Shown here: positions 8,527-19,300 of the stretch, one piece after another
Position numbering within the stretch: the stretch's first letter is position 1
Layout of the letters: each line of letters opens with the position of its first letter
Assembly: GCA_963738025.1 (NCBI GenBank)
Contig: CAVTWA010000011.1
Span: 186,001-250,000 of the forward strand
From: 20CM-2-55-15 sp963738025
GTDB taxonomy: Bacteria; Acidobacteriota; Terriglobia; 20CM-2-55-15
Direction: 5' to 3'
Length of the DNA: 64,000 nt
The notes under the pieces: generated by a model
The model's input: only the letters and a program-made list of their open reading frames with translations
What the model was told of the DNA's origin: nothing
Database searches by the model: none
Program-made: the position numbers and the translations under genes

Positions 8527-10189
8527 GTGCCGCGTATGAAACTCCTGACAACTATCGCCGCAGCCCTGTTTTTGTGCGCAGTGATGAGTCCCAGGTTGAG
8601 CGCACAGGCAGCTCCATCGAGCTACTCCGCATATACAGGAACGGATACTAAACCAATTCCGCCGGCGCCTGCGGTCGGGGCGGCGAACTCTGTCATTATC
8701 GATCCGACTTTCGGATCGCAGATTCTGAGAGTGACAGACGCCAATACGCAGGGTGGAGAATCCTTTATTTCGACGGATGCTGGAATTCATCGCGCGTGGA
8801 ATGCAAACTCGACGGCGATCAAGCTCACGGGTCCGCATGGCGATGGTTATTGGCTGGAATTCGATCCCGGCACGTTCACGGTGGGCGACGGCTCGTCGTT
8901 TCCGGCTGTTCACCCGGTACCTTTTGGCGCGACATGGGAATGGTCGACTGTCGATCCCGACATCATCTATTTCCTGCACGGGAATCAAATTGCCAGATAC
9001 AACAAATCGACGGGCGCGACGACGGACCTTGGCGGGCCTTCGAACGGGGATCCCGTGACCTATATGGCGGTCGTCGTGGGACAGGACAATTGGGTCTGTG
9101 CGGCCGCCGGACCAGGCGTTCAGGATTCGTACACCGAGATTTACTGTGTCAACCCGGTCAGTCCAGGCACGTACAAGTTCATCGATGTCTACAACCAGAC
9201 GATCAATGGCGTTCCGCAAGGAGATCCCAATTGGCCCACATCGGCGCCGGGACAGATTATCGGCATTCACGGCGTCTCGGGCGGCACTGGAGCATCGTGG
9301 CTCGAGGTTACTTTTCACAAACAAAGCTGGGGCGCGAACGGCGGCGCCGTATTCGATCTCGGAACGAACACATGGTCGCTGGTGACGGCCGCGGACGGCT
9401 ATTGGTCCGGTCACGTGTCGATGGGCAACGGGAAATATGTGAATTCGTCCGGCTCCACGAATGGACGCGACTCCCGCGGGATGGTTCTGCGGAATCCGGA
9501 CAATCTGATGAACTCATCGAATTATCTGTTCACCGAACAACCGCCCGATACGTTGAATCAGTGGTGCGATGCCGATCACAACTCATGGCTCAATTCCATG
9601 ACGAACCCGTCGGCTCCGATTCTGATTTCACGCTACACCGTCGTTGGGCCATGCGCGTTCGCCTGGTCAGGAGAAATCGACTTAGCTGCGGTTGATGGCT
9701 CCAACACGGTCTGGCGTTTCGCGCACGCCCACAATTCGAGCTGTTATTACGCGGAAGGCTTCGCGCAAATTTCCAATGATGGCAACTGGGCGATCTTTTC
9801 AAGTTCGTGGGACGGGACGCTGGGGCCGGATACAGCGTTCGGGTGTTCGACGCGAATCGATACGTTCATTGTTCAACTGGCGACAGCCGAGAATGCGCAC
9901 CGCCCCACCGCCACCGCCCGGACCAGTAATAGCCACAACCAAATTGCCGAACGCTACAGTGAGCAGGACCTATAGTGCCTTGGTGTCCGCGACTTCAGGC
10001 ACGACGCCGTATCAGTGGACGATTAAGTCCGGCGCTCTGCCTGCCGGCCTGACGTTGGACGCAACTTCCGGGTCGATTGCGGGAAATCCGAGGGCAGCCG
10101 GAACGAGGACGTTCACGGTGCAAGTAACCGACGCGAATTCGCAGACGGCGACAGCGACGCTGACTCTGACGGTCGGCAAGCGGCATTAG
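8527..10189 (+). CDS. Exported protein with C-terminal putative Ig (He_PIG) domain, interrupted by a one-base frameshift
   Basis: The first frame (8527-9975) begins MPRMKLLTTIAAALFLCAVM, a signal peptide cleaved after LSAQA, and continues as a beta-rich exported domain of unknown family (VIIDPTFGSQILRVTDANTQ, WSTVDPDIIYFLHGNQIARY) that looks like a propeller. Near 9893-9906 the family pattern moves to the next frame. There a proline linker (PPPPPGP) leads into a textbook putative Ig domain, LPNATVSRTYSALVSATSG and LPAGLTLDATSGSIAGNPRA, ending at 10189. One extra base reconciles the two halves into a protein of about 553 aa. Either the sequence has an indel error or the gene is recently broken. 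Probably a cell-surface or secreted protein. Confidence 0.65.
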
Positions 10190-10260
10190 CGAACTCTGAT
10201 AATTGCCTGGTTCACTCCCCGAATAAATTGACGATCGAGGACTTTCTTCGTGAAGAGAAT

Positions 10261-10297
10261 GAAAAGAAAAAGGGCGGTCGAATAGACCGCCCCTGAT
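10261..10297 (-). terminator. Rho-independent terminator of the DUF1059 gene
   Basis: Read on the minus strand, an eight-base GC stem (GGGCGGTC, 5-base loop, GACCGCCC; 10272-10292) is followed at once by a T-rich run (CTTTTTCTTTTC), 20 bases after the stop codon of the DUF1059 gene. This is the clearest intrinsic terminator in the window. Confidence 0.85.
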
Positions 10298-10312
10298 TTC
10301 AGACGGCGGCGA

Positions 10313-10495
10313 TTATGCGGCGTCGCGAACGTTGGCTTTGACTTTCTCCATCATTTCGGGCGTCATCTGCCGGATTCCATGTTGCTTGGCGTGCTCCGCT
10401 GCCTTCTGAAGAACTTCCTGTTCGCTCGAGCCACGAATAACCTGAGTGCAGCCGCTCGACGGATCAACCTTTGCGCATTCGACGATCTTGGCCAT
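10313..10495 (-). CDS. DUF1059 family small protein
   Basis: The start is set at the ATG at 10495, preceded by AAAGGAACAATC; the frame reaches 10534 but the extra residues are not family-like. The 60-aa product reads MAKIVECAKVDPSSGCTQVI, then EQEVLQKAAEHAKQHG and MTPEMMEKVKANVRDA. This is the compact DUF1059 pattern of a short cysteine-containing strand pair and two helices. The family's biochemical role is unknown; such genes are common in soil bacteria. A single-gene transcript is indicated by the strong terminator directly downstream. Confidence 0.85.
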   Translation of the reverse strand: MAKIVECAKVDPSSGCTQVIRGSSEQEVLQKAAEHAKQHGIRQMTPEMMEKVKANVRDAA

Positions 10496-10770
10496 GATTG
10501 TTCCTTTCATTGGAAGATTCGTCCAGTGTGTCACGCTTGAGTTCCCCTGCGCATGTCGACCTCGAAGAAAAATCTTGTCAGTCTGACGGAACCCAACACA
10601 TAGGCGGGTAACTGACGCCGGACGTATAACAGTCGTCTCGAAAATGTAACAATTTTTTAACGCGTGGTAGGTATTTTCACGCGTCCCCCCGATGGTAAGG
10701 TGTCCGCTTTGTTTTCGATCGTTGTTCCTTTCCAGTCTGAATCAAATTGACATAACTCAGGGAGAGTTCG

Positions 10771-13599
10771 ATGCACATGCCACAAATATGCCTTCAGGTT
10801 CGAAGGCTGCGCCCCGGCCCGGGTCGCGTTTCCGTTTCGACAGTTTTACTGATCGCAATCATTCTGTCCGGTTTACTTGTAACCCAACGCATGGATGCCA
10901 CACCGCCGGCATCGGTGAATTTGTACACCTATGTCCGGGTCGGCCGTTTCAGCCTGCCCGAACCGACCCGTACCACGCCGCCTCCCAACAGTTTGCTCGC
11001 CCAGGAAGCTTCATCGGTTACCTATGACTGGGACACGGACTCGCTCTTCGTGGTCGGCGACGGCGGCACGTCGGTCGTTCAGGTAACGAAGACCGGCGCC
11101 CTCATCAACTCCATGACCCTGGCGCCTGGCAATAGTCCCCAGGGTACGGATTTTTTCGATACCGAAGGCATCACCTACATCGGCAACGGCCAGTTTGTCC
11201 TGGTGGAAGAGCGGGATCGCCAGGCGAACTTGTTCACTTACGTCGCGGGCGGGATACTGCACAGGGCAGACGCGAAGACCGTTAAGCTCGGGACAACGAT
11301 TGGAAACATCGGACTCGAGGGCGTCTCCTATGATCCGATGACGTCGGGTTTCATTTTCGTCAAAGAAAAAGATCCCGAATCTATTTTTCAGACCGGCATC
11401 GATTTCAATGCTGGAACTGCAACCAACGGCTCACCCACCGCAACGGCTTCGACCAACCTGTTCGATCCAGCGCTGGCAGGTGTCGCGGACTTTTCTGATG
11501 TTTTCGCCCTGTCGAATTTACCATACCTCAGCGGTCAGCCCGACTCCAGTCACCTGCTCATCATCAGCCAGGAATCCGGCCAGATCATCAACATCGACCG
11601 GTCCGGCGTTGTTTCCAGCCGGCTGACGATTGTGGCCGATCCAGGCAGCGTGTTGAGCGTGCCGGACATGACGATGGAAGGCGTCACGATGGATCGCGAC
11701 GGGATCCTTTACGTCGTCAACGAGAACGGTGGTGGTGACGCCAACCATCCGGAACTCTGGGTGTACGCTCATTCCGACGCTCCGGACCTCGCTCCAACCG
11801 CTGTCGTGTTGAACAATGCCGTCACTTCTATTCCAGAGAACACCAGCGTTGCCGCTCCGATCAAGCTCGCGGATATCGCCGTCACGGACGATGGATTGGG
11901 GAATAACCAGTTGAGCGTCAGCGGCCCCGATGCAGGGTTCTTCCAGATCATCGGCACGGGTTTGTATCTCAGAGCGGGCACGGCATTGAGTTCCATCGCC
12001 AAACCGAGCTATGCCATCACGGTCAACGTCGATGATGCGGCGGTGGGATCGACGCCGGACGCGAGCACGAACTACACATTGACGGTCACCGCGTCGAGCG
12101 GGGGAGCCTCGTCTCTCATCATTTCCGAAGTTGCACCATGGTCGAGCGGAAACAGCACGCTCGGAGCCGACTGGTTCGAAGTCACCAATATTGGCACCGC
12201 AACGCAAAACATTATCGGCTGGAAAATGGACGACGACTCCAATTCCTCAAGCCTTGCGGTGGCTTTGAACGGCATCGAAAACATCGCACCGGGCGAGTCT
12301 GTGATTTTCATCGAAAACGCCACTAGCAAGAAGAGTCAGTTCCTCACGCTCTGGTTCGGGGCGAATCCGCCTGCGAATCTTCAGGTTGGCTACTACTCCG
12401 GTTCAGGCGTTGGCCTCGGCACCGGGGGTGATGCGGTAAACCTGTTTGACAATACCGGCACGAAACGGGCTGGCGTGACATTCGGTACTTCAACAACGAC
12501 GAGTCCGCTGAAGACCTTTGACAACGCGGCGGGGCTGAATAACGCTGCAATTTCGCTGTTGAGTGCCACCGGCGTCAATGGCGCCTTCTCGATTACCGAC
12601 GGCACCTCCACGGCAATCGGCTCTCCCGGCACCATCGGCGCCCAGGCCGCGCCGGTCGTTGCCATCACGGCGACTGACGCGAATGCCGCCGAGGCTGGCA
12701 GCGATCCCGGCACGTTCCGGATTTCGCGCAGCGGCAGTCTGGTTGGCGCCCTCGCCGTCAACTATATAATTGCAGCCGGTACCGGTCGGGCAACAAGCGA
12801 CGATTACACGCCGGCATTGACTGGCGTCGTCACCATCCCCGCGGGGCAATCCTTCGTGGACATCACGATTACGCCGGTTGACGACGCGGAGTTCGAAGGT
12901 CCGGAAACCCTGATGCTGACGCTGTTTGACACCGGAAGCTACGATGTCGGCTCGCCGTCCAGCGCGACCGTCACCATTGCGGATAACGATCCGCCGGACA
13001 CCATGATTTCCAGCCGGCCGACCGATCCGGCGGCTGCAGCATTTGCGCAGTTCGCGTTCACGGGAAGCCAGCCGCTTTCCGCTATCGCACGGTTCGAGTG
13101 TTCGATTGACGGCAAATCGTTTACAACATGCAACAGTCCGGTGAGTTACAGCAACCTCGCCGACGGAACTCACACCTTCGCAGTGCAGGCGGTCGATGTT
13201 TCCGGCAACGCCGATCCGACGCCCGCGTCCTTCACGTGGACGGTGGACACGACGTCTCCCACCATCACGGTTGCTGCGAGCAAGGGTACCCTCTGGCCGG
13301 CGAACGGAAAGCTGGTACCCGACACGATCACCGGCACTGTTGTGGATGCGCTGTCCGGCGTGGATCCGAACACGGTGACTTTCAGAGTCGTGGATGAGTA
13401 CGGCCAGCTTCAGCCCACCGGGCCAATCCCATTGGGAGCGGGCGGAAAATACTCGTTCAGCGTGTCATTGGAAGCCAGCCGGCTCGGGGACGATCACGAT
13501 GGAAGGCGTTATGAAGTCATCGTGAGCGCAATGGACAAGGCGGGAAACGCCGTCTCGGCCTCCACGATCGTCACGGTACCGCACGATCAGGGAAATTAG
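10771..13599 (+). CDS. Large exported multidomain protein: SdiA-regulated-like propeller, cadherin-like, lamin-tail, Calx-beta and Ig-like domains
   Basis: 942 aa from an ATG at 10771 preceded by GGGAGAG. Residues 20-45 are a signal anchor. The first ~330 residues are a propeller resembling SdiA-regulated/phytase-like proteins (FFDTEGITYIGNGQFVLVEE, NIGLEGVSYDP, MEGVTMDRDGILYVVNENG). Next come a cadherin-like segment (NTSVAAPIKLADIAVTDDG), a lamin-tail domain (SSLIISEVAPWSSG, GADWFEVTNIGTATQNIIGW), a Calx-beta domain (EAGSDPGTFRISRSG, DDYTPALTGVVTIPAGQSF) and two Ig-like modules with CSIDGKSFTTC. Such architectures belong to surface or secreted adhesin and enzyme scaffolds. Ligand unknown. 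The convergent outer-membrane gene lies beyond REP copy 2. Confidence 0.75.
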   Translation: MHMPQICLQVRRLRPGPGRVSVSTVLLIAIILSGLLVTQRMDATPPASVNLYTYVRVGRFSLPEPTRTTPPPNSLLAQEASSVTYDWDTDSLFVVGDGGTSVVQVTKTGALINSMTLAPGNSPQGTDFFDTEGITYIGNGQFVLVEERDRQANLFTYVAGGILHRADAKTVKLGTTIGNIGLEGVSYDPMTSGFIFVKEKDPESIFQTGIDFNAGTATNGSPTATASTNLFDPALAGVADFSDVFALSNLPYLSGQPDSSHLLIISQESGQIINIDRSGVVSSRLTIVADPGSVLSVPDMTMEGVTMDRDGILYVVNENGGGDANHPELWVYAHSDAPDLAPTAVVLNNAVTSIPENTSVAAPIKLADIAVTDDGLGNNQLSVSGPDAGFFQIIGTGLYLRAGTALSSIAKPSYAITVNVDDAAVGSTPDASTNYTLTVTASSGGASSLIISEVAPWSSGNSTLGADWFEVTNIGTATQNIIGWKMDDDSNSSSLAVALNGIENIAPGESVIFIENATSKKSQFLTLWFGANPPANLQVGYYSGSGVGLGTGGDAVNLFDNTGTKRAGVTFGTSTTTSPLKTFDNAAGLNNAAISLLSATGVNGAFSITDGTSTAIGSPGTIGAQAAPVVAITATDANAAEAGSDPGTFRISRSGSLVGALAVNYIIAAGTGRATSDDYTPALTGVVTIPAGQSFVDITITPVDDAEFEGPETLMLTLFDTGSYDVGSPSSATVTIADNDPPDTMISSRPTDPAAAAFAQFAFTGSQPLSAIARFECSIDGKSFTTCNSPVSYSNLADGTHTFAVQAVDVSGNADPTPASFTWTVDTTSPTITVAASKGTLWPANGKLVPDTITGTVVDALSGVDPNTVTFRVVDEYGQLQPTGPIPLGAGGKYSFSVSLEASRLGDDHDGRRYEVIVSAMDKAGNAVSASTIVTVPHDQGN

Positions 13600-13698
13600 G
13601 TCAAATACTGGCGCGATCTATGACCACGCGCTTTACCTGGGATCAAGGAAAAGCAGCTGTCAAGACAGAGACGCATGCAGCGGTGCGGGTGTCTCGTA

Positions 13699-13723
13699 GT
13701 CCCCGCCTAACTTAGGCGGGGAC
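13699..13723. repeat. REP-like palindromic element, copy 2
   Basis: A perfect palindrome with arms GTCCCCGCCTAA and TTAGGCGGGGAC around a single C, lying between two convergent genes (stops at 13599 and 13758). It could fold into a strong hairpin on either transcript and act as a bidirectional terminator. The sequence is identical to copy 3 at 19999. Confidence 0.8.
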
Positions 13724-13757
13724 TGGACTGGTCGCACCAGACCGCGCCTGCAATCGA

Positions 13758-14706
13758 TTAAGGTATTCCCAGCGTAACCCAGACATTCCAGCCCGAAGCG
13801 CGACTCCGGGCGCCGAATTCATAATAGGCTTTGACGTTCACATACCACGGATTATCGCTGTTCCCGAAGGAATGGCCAACTTGAGGCCCCACTGCGGATA
13901 CCCGGGACTTGAAGGGACCCAAGACCGCGCCTGCTCCGCTGTCCGCGGTGAGCTGGTAATAAGAATAGCCAACGAGCCCGATATGCGTGGGCCGGGAGAC
14001 GAAGTGGGAAGCGCCCCAGTCCAGGTGGGAATTGATGCCGTTCTGGTAATGTGTCGCGGGATTTTCAAAGTTGTAGGTAAAACCCAGCGCGGCGGAGAAC
14101 TCATTCGTGTTGTCGAAGTAGGTGTAAGCTCCGCCCCCGTCTGCCGACCAATGGTGAAGCCCGATGTTGGCAATCCGGTTGACGTCGTAAGACCCTGTGG
14201 GCAGACCTTCCATCGTATAGATCATGTAGTTGTTGTTGCCGCTCTGCCATTTCAGCGTGGCGCTGGGATAGAGATCGCTGACTCCGACCAGAGTCTGGCG
14301 CCTGGCTGCCGAAAGAGCTGCTCCACCTGGCGCGGACAAGATCGCGCTCACTCCAGCTTCGGCAGGTCCAAAGCCGACTTGCAGACCAACGGCTGCCTGA
14401 CCGCCCGCAATCGAAGAGGAAAACGTGTAGGTCGGTGTGATTTGCACGAGATCCGAGCGTGTTTCGAGGCCAGCAGTGATCTCGTCGCCGCGCCGGAATG
14501 ACGTTCCGGCGCGGGCGGATGCCGATGGGTGACTGTACACGACGGGGAAAGCCCAGCCGGGCGTGGACTGGACCGCCACAAGACTGCCGAATTGCCCAGG
14601 CACCCAGAAACCAGCGCCACCCTCGTCTGCAAGCAGCGTCCGCGAAGCAATGCCAACCGACAGGACAAAGGTAAAGGCACAGTACTGCGAAATTCCGGAT
14701 TCTCAC
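13758..14706 (-). CDS. Outer-membrane beta-barrel of the SphA / phenol_MetA_deg transporter-like family, frameshifted in the signal peptide
   Basis: The barrel frame (from 14603 to 13758) shows GRSRA-free amphipathic strands ending SGWNVWVTLGIP, with DEGGAGFWVPGQFGSLVAV at its start, the hallmark opening of this family. Upstream in the same frame a signal-peptide core (FTFVLSVGIASRTLLA) has no start codon before a stop at 14703. In the next frame a GTG at 14706, preceded by GGAG at five bases, gives MRIRNFAVL, which joins that core if one base near 14681 is dropped. So the gene most likely starts at 14706 and carries a one-base shift. Members are outer-membrane channels sometimes tied to uptake of aromatic compounds; that role is only a family association. 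Confidence 0.65.
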
Positions 14707-14756
14707 CCCGAACTCCAATTCCCGGCGAACCCGGGCAAAAACTTTTGACGAAACGG

Positions 14757-15476
14757 TCAGGCAGAACGTGCAGGAAACTCCGTCGAGCTGCGAATGGGAA
14801 AGAGAAACCTCCGGTGACTTGACACAACGGCGATGCCAGCCACTATTGCAGGGAACGCCCAGGCCCAGTCCCCCAGATAATCGACCGCTGCCGCGGACAC
14901 CACGCAGCCCGCCAGGAATCCGATCAAGAGATAGAGAGATTCACGTGGCCGACGCTCTGTGTCTTGGATCGACCCCGGCCGAGTTCGCCAGATCGCTTCC
15001 GCCAGCGCCAGAGAGACGTTGGTTAAATTGCCGGTCATCACTGCTGTTGAAGGTGCGCCGGGCATGGTCAAGCGCAAGAGAGCAAACTGACAGGCCATGG
15101 CGGATACCGCAATCATAGCGTCGATGGTCGCCATCAAACCATGAGGGTCGGCAGACGGTTTGGTGATGATGCTGAAAACGAACACCCCAGTGATCAGCAG
15201 AAACTGAATCAGGAGAAGCAGCCGCATCAAGCTGAGACCGCTCCTGCCCGAAGCCTGGGCAATCAGCCAGGTGCCGGCAACAGCGATCACAAAAACGGGA
15301 AGAGCCAGGATCTGGTCGGGATTTACTCGTCCGCCGCGCACCAGCAAAGCTGCCACAATGACGAAATTGCCGGTGATATGGGCGGTGAACATGCCCAGGG
15401 TCAGGTATCCCGTCAAATCGACCATACCGGAGATGACACTGAGCAAGATCGGAATCCACACTCTTTCCTGTCTCAT
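14757..15476 (-). CDS. DUF1275 (YoaK-like) integral membrane protein
   Basis: The ATG at 15476 is preferred over an upstream TTG. The product has six hydrophobic segments and the DUF1275 signatures: DLTGYLTLGMFTAHITGN near residue 22-40, and the later TMPGAPSTAVMTGNLTNV. The family is widespread in bacteria and resembles small transporters, but no substrate is established. Its 5' side faces the decayed kinase gene on the same strand, about 100 bases away; its 3' side faces the upstream end of the barrel gene, also on the minus strand. Confidence 0.85.
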   Translation of the reverse strand: MRQERVWIPILLSVISGMVDLTGYLTLGMFTAHITGNFVIVAALLVRGGRVNPDQILALPVFVIAVAGTWLIAQASGRSGLSLMRLLLLIQFLLITGVFVFSIITKPSADPHGLMATIDAMIAVSAMACQFALLRLTMPGAPSTAVMTGNLTNVSLALAEAIWRTRPGSIQDTERRPRESLYLLIGFLAGCVVSAAAVDYLGDWAWAFPAIVAGIAVVSSHRRFLFPIRSSTEFPARSA

Positions 15477-15580
15477 ATCCAAGTGCTGGTCACCATATCC
15501 CGACCCCCTGCAGGCGACACTCCGGCGCCGTCACTTTTCTTTGCAGCACGTATGTTTTGTGTGAAGAACCCGAATAAGTT

Positions 15581-16256
15581 TCAGAGCGGTTCCGGGGATT
15601 TCAGGACACTGCAGCGACTGGCCAGTGCAGCCGCGAGCACGCCGGTCATCGCCCAGGCAAGGGTGGGCTTTAGCGCGCGCGAGGCTTTTACCTCATTCAC
15701 TGACTCCGGGACGTCTTCCACTAGCGCCATCGCGTCCCCTACATCGCGCAAGCGGTTCTTCGGATCTTTTTCCAGACACCGCCGCAGAAGCTTCCGCACT
15801 TGATGCGGTACCCGTTGCAAGTCCGGCTCCTTCAATGCCACTGCGGCAAGGGTATCGGTGAGAGTTTCCCCTTCGAACGGTCTGCGACCTGTAAGCATTT
15901 CGTAGAGAACCACGCCGAAAGCCCAGATGTCGGTGCGCTTGTCCACCGGTCTTCCTCGGGCCTGCTCGGGCGACATGCCGGCGGAGCCCCGGATCACTCC
16001 GGTTTCCGGGGCCGGCATGATGGTCGGCAAGTTGTCGGAAACACCGGATGAAGAGTCCACGACCTGGGCCAGGCCGAAATCCAGGATCTTGACTGTACCG
16101 TCGGGTTTGACCTTGATGTTGCCCGGCTTGAGGTCGCGACGGACGATACCCTTTTCGTGTGCGGCTTGAAGAGCGTCCGTTAATCTGCCGCGCGACGCGC
16201 AGTGCTTCGCCCAGTGGCAGCGGACCATTCGGCGACGCTCCCTCGACGAACTCCAT
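15581..16256 (-). pseudogene. Decayed Ser/Thr protein kinase (PknB-like), N-lobe missing and frameshifted
   Basis: The main frame covers the kinase C-lobe: DALQAAHEKGIVRRDLKPGN, VKILDFGLAQ, SPEQARGRPVDKRTDIWAFG and GRRPFEGET, then a single membrane helix. The hinge region (MEFVEGAS and LPLGEALRVARQI) lies in the neighbouring frame, and one extra base near 16180 separates the two. Nothing upstream matches the glycine loop or the catalytic lysine; the N-lobe is gone, and the divergent kinase-AAA gene begins 90 bases away. The catalytic HRD triad reads RRD. All three defects point to an inactive remnant. Confidence 0.8.
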
Positions 16257-16345
16257 CTGGGCCCCGCTTATACGCTTCCTACGAATTACAACTGCTGCTA
16301 GGATCTGCCGGTGGAGACACACGCGCTGAGATCGACGAGCACCGG

Positions 16346-19300
16346 ATGCTGATCGCCGGGACCAGGCTTGGTCCGTATGAAATTCACTCCGTGCTGGGCA
16401 GCGGCGGGATGGGCGAGGTGTACAGGGCGCGTGACACGAGACTCGAGCGCGACGTCGCGATCAAGGTCCTGCCACCGCATCTGACACACGATGCTGACGC
16501 CCGCTCGCGATTGCGCCGCGAGGCGCTTGCCGCGGCCGCGCTCGATCATCCGTTCATCTGCAAGATTTTCGAGATCGGCGATCACGACGACACCCTCTTC
16601 ATCGTCATGGAATACGTCGTAGGCGAAACGCTGCACGGTCGCCTGGCCGCAGGACCACCGCCGGCCAGTGAAGCCCTCCGCATCGCCGGCGAAATCGCTG
16701 AAGCGATCGAAGCCGCCCACGCCCGGCGGATTGTCCATCGTGATCTGAAGCCCGCCAACGTGATGTTGACAACGCAGGGACGAGTGAAGGTGATGGACTT
16801 CGGCCTCGCCAAGCAGCTCTCACCGGGCGATGGCCGGGACGGCGGCCGCGCGCGAGCGAGCGAGGCCGCCACCAATCCGCAGTCATCGATCACTGTCAGC
16901 GGAACCCGAGTCGGCACGCCGGATTACATGTCTCCCGAACAGGTGCTCGGCGATCGGGTCGACGAGCGGTCCGATCTGTTCTCGTTCGGCATCGTGCTTT
17001 GTGAGCTGATGACCGGCCGGCATCCGTTTCGCCGCTCGTCATCCGGTGAGACGATGACCGCGATTCTTCGGGATCCGCCGTCGATTGGCGAGAGCAGCGC
17101 CGCCAATGTGACGAGTTCGCTGTCGGTGCTCGCGCGGCTGCTGGCGAAGGAGCCCTCCGGCCGTTACGGAACGATGTCCGAAGCACGTCGCGAGTTGAGC
17201 CGGCTGACCGGCGGCTCGGCGCCGCTCCGGAGTCCACCGGCACCAGCCGACGAGATACCACGCGCGCCCGAACGGACGATGGTCGGCCGCGACGCCGAAC
17301 ACGCAGAGCTTGTTCGCGGACTCGAGGAAGCGATCGCCGGTCGCGGAACCATTGTGATGGTCGGCGGCGAGCCGGGCATCGGTAAGACCCGTCTAACTCA
17401 GGCGCTGCTCTCCGACGCGCGCCGGCGCGGCTGCATCGGCCTCGTGGGGCACTGCTACGAGGGGGAAGGGGCGCCGCCCTACGTGCCGTTTGTCGAGATG
17501 CTCGAGTACAGCGCGCGCACCATCGCCCCGGCGACGTTCCGGCACGCGCTGGGAGACGCGGCGCCGGAGGTGGCGAAGCTGATGCCCGAGCTGCGGCGGA
17601 TGTTTTCAGACATCCCGGCCCCGATCGAACTGCCGCCCGAACAGCAACGCCGGTTCCTGTTCAACGCCTATCGCGAGTTCGTTGATCGCTCCTGTCGCGA
17701 GGCGCCACGCGTCGTCGTCCTCGAGGATTTGCACTGGGCCGACGAGCCGACGCTGCTTCTGCTGCAACACCTCGCCCAGACCATTGCGACGACGCCGCTG
17801 CTTGTGGTTGGCACGTACCGCGATGTCGAGCTCGACGTCACGCGTCCGTTCGTCAGGACGCTCGAAGCCCTGGTGCGGCAGCGGCTCGCGACGCGAATCT
17901 CGCTGCAACGTCTGCCCCTGTCCGGCGTCGAGTCGATGCTGCGCGGGATGAGCAACCAGCCGCCGCCTGCGTCGCTGACGCGCGTCATCTTCCAGGAGAC
18001 GGAAGGCAACCCGTTCTTCGTCGAGGAAGTGTTTCAGCATCTCTCGGAAGACGGCAAGCTGTTCGACGCCGGGGGCGCGTGGCGGCCCGATCTTCGCGTG
18101 GAAACGCTCCAGGTCCCGGAAGGCGTTCGGCTCGTGATCGGGCGGCGCCTGCAGCGGTTGAGCGATGCGGCCCGGCGAGTGCTGACGACGGCAGCAGTGG
18201 TTGGACGGACGTTCAGCCTTTCGCTTCTCGAGGCGCTCGAAACGGCGCAGCCCGAGGCGGCGCTCGACGCGCTCGAAGAAGCCGAGCGCGCACATCTCGT
18301 CGTCGCCGAATCGTCCGCGCGCGAACCGCGCTACCGATTCGCGCACGAGCTGATTCGTCAGACGCTGGCGGAAGCGTTGTCGCTGCCTCGACGCCAGCGC
18401 CTGCACGCGCGCGTGGCCGATGCGATCGAGCGGGTCTACGCGGCATCAATCGAAAAGCATGCCTCGGCGCTGGCGCATCATCTTTATCAGGCCGGCACGG
18501 CCGCCGACGAGGCCAAGACGTCGGCATACCTGCTCATCGCTTCGGACCAGGCGCGTGCGGCGGCGGCGCACGAGGAATCGCTGGCTCATCTCGACAACGC
18601 GCTGTCGCTGTGGGAAGGCGAGCGGAATCTGCGCGTGGCCGATCTTCATGCGCGCCGGGCAGCTGCCCTGCGCAGCCTGGGCCGGACCAGCGAGGCCGTC
18701 GATGCCTATGAGCGGGCCGTTGCCCTGTTCGACGAGGGAGGCGACCTCGAACGGATGGCGGACAGCAGCGTGGACCTCAGTGCCGTGCATACGTGGAATG
18801 CGGAACCGGCGGCCGCCCTTAGTATCATTGAAAGGACCCTCGAACGGCTTGGCGACGGCTCGCCGCTGTTTCGCTGCCGGTTGCTGCTTGCGCGGGCCTT
18901 CACACTGGGCGCCGGCGTCCAGCAAGACGCCGCCTTTGCCTCACTCGCTCAGGCTCAACAGATCCAGCAGTCGCTCACCAACCCCGACCTGGACCGGGAG
19001 TGCGCCGTCGTCCAGACTTTTTTCTACTTTCATTCGATGCAGTTCGACCGGGCGGCCCAAGCATGGCGGGACGCGGTACGCCGGTCTCGAATGGCCAACG
19101 ACATGTGGTCTGAAGCCGACATCGGGTTTCACGAGGCATTCTTTGCGCTCGGGTGCGGCCGGATCACGGAGGCAGGCAGACTGGTTGGGGAGCACAGGCG
19201 GATCGCGGAGCGGGTCGGCCACCGGCACGCCGTGTGGCTTTTGAAGCAGGCCGAGTCCATGGCCCTGCTATTCCAGGGCGATCTGGAGGCGGCTGAGGTT

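Noticed and set aside
14101..14718. 205-codon minus-strand frame as a separate gene
   Set aside because: Only its first few codons resemble protein (the true N-terminus of the barrel gene); the rest is the barrel gene read out of frame.
15141..15803. 220-codon plus-strand frame opposite the DUF1275 and kinase genes
   Set aside because: The composition is that of an antisense shadow, and it overlaps two well-supported families on the other strand.
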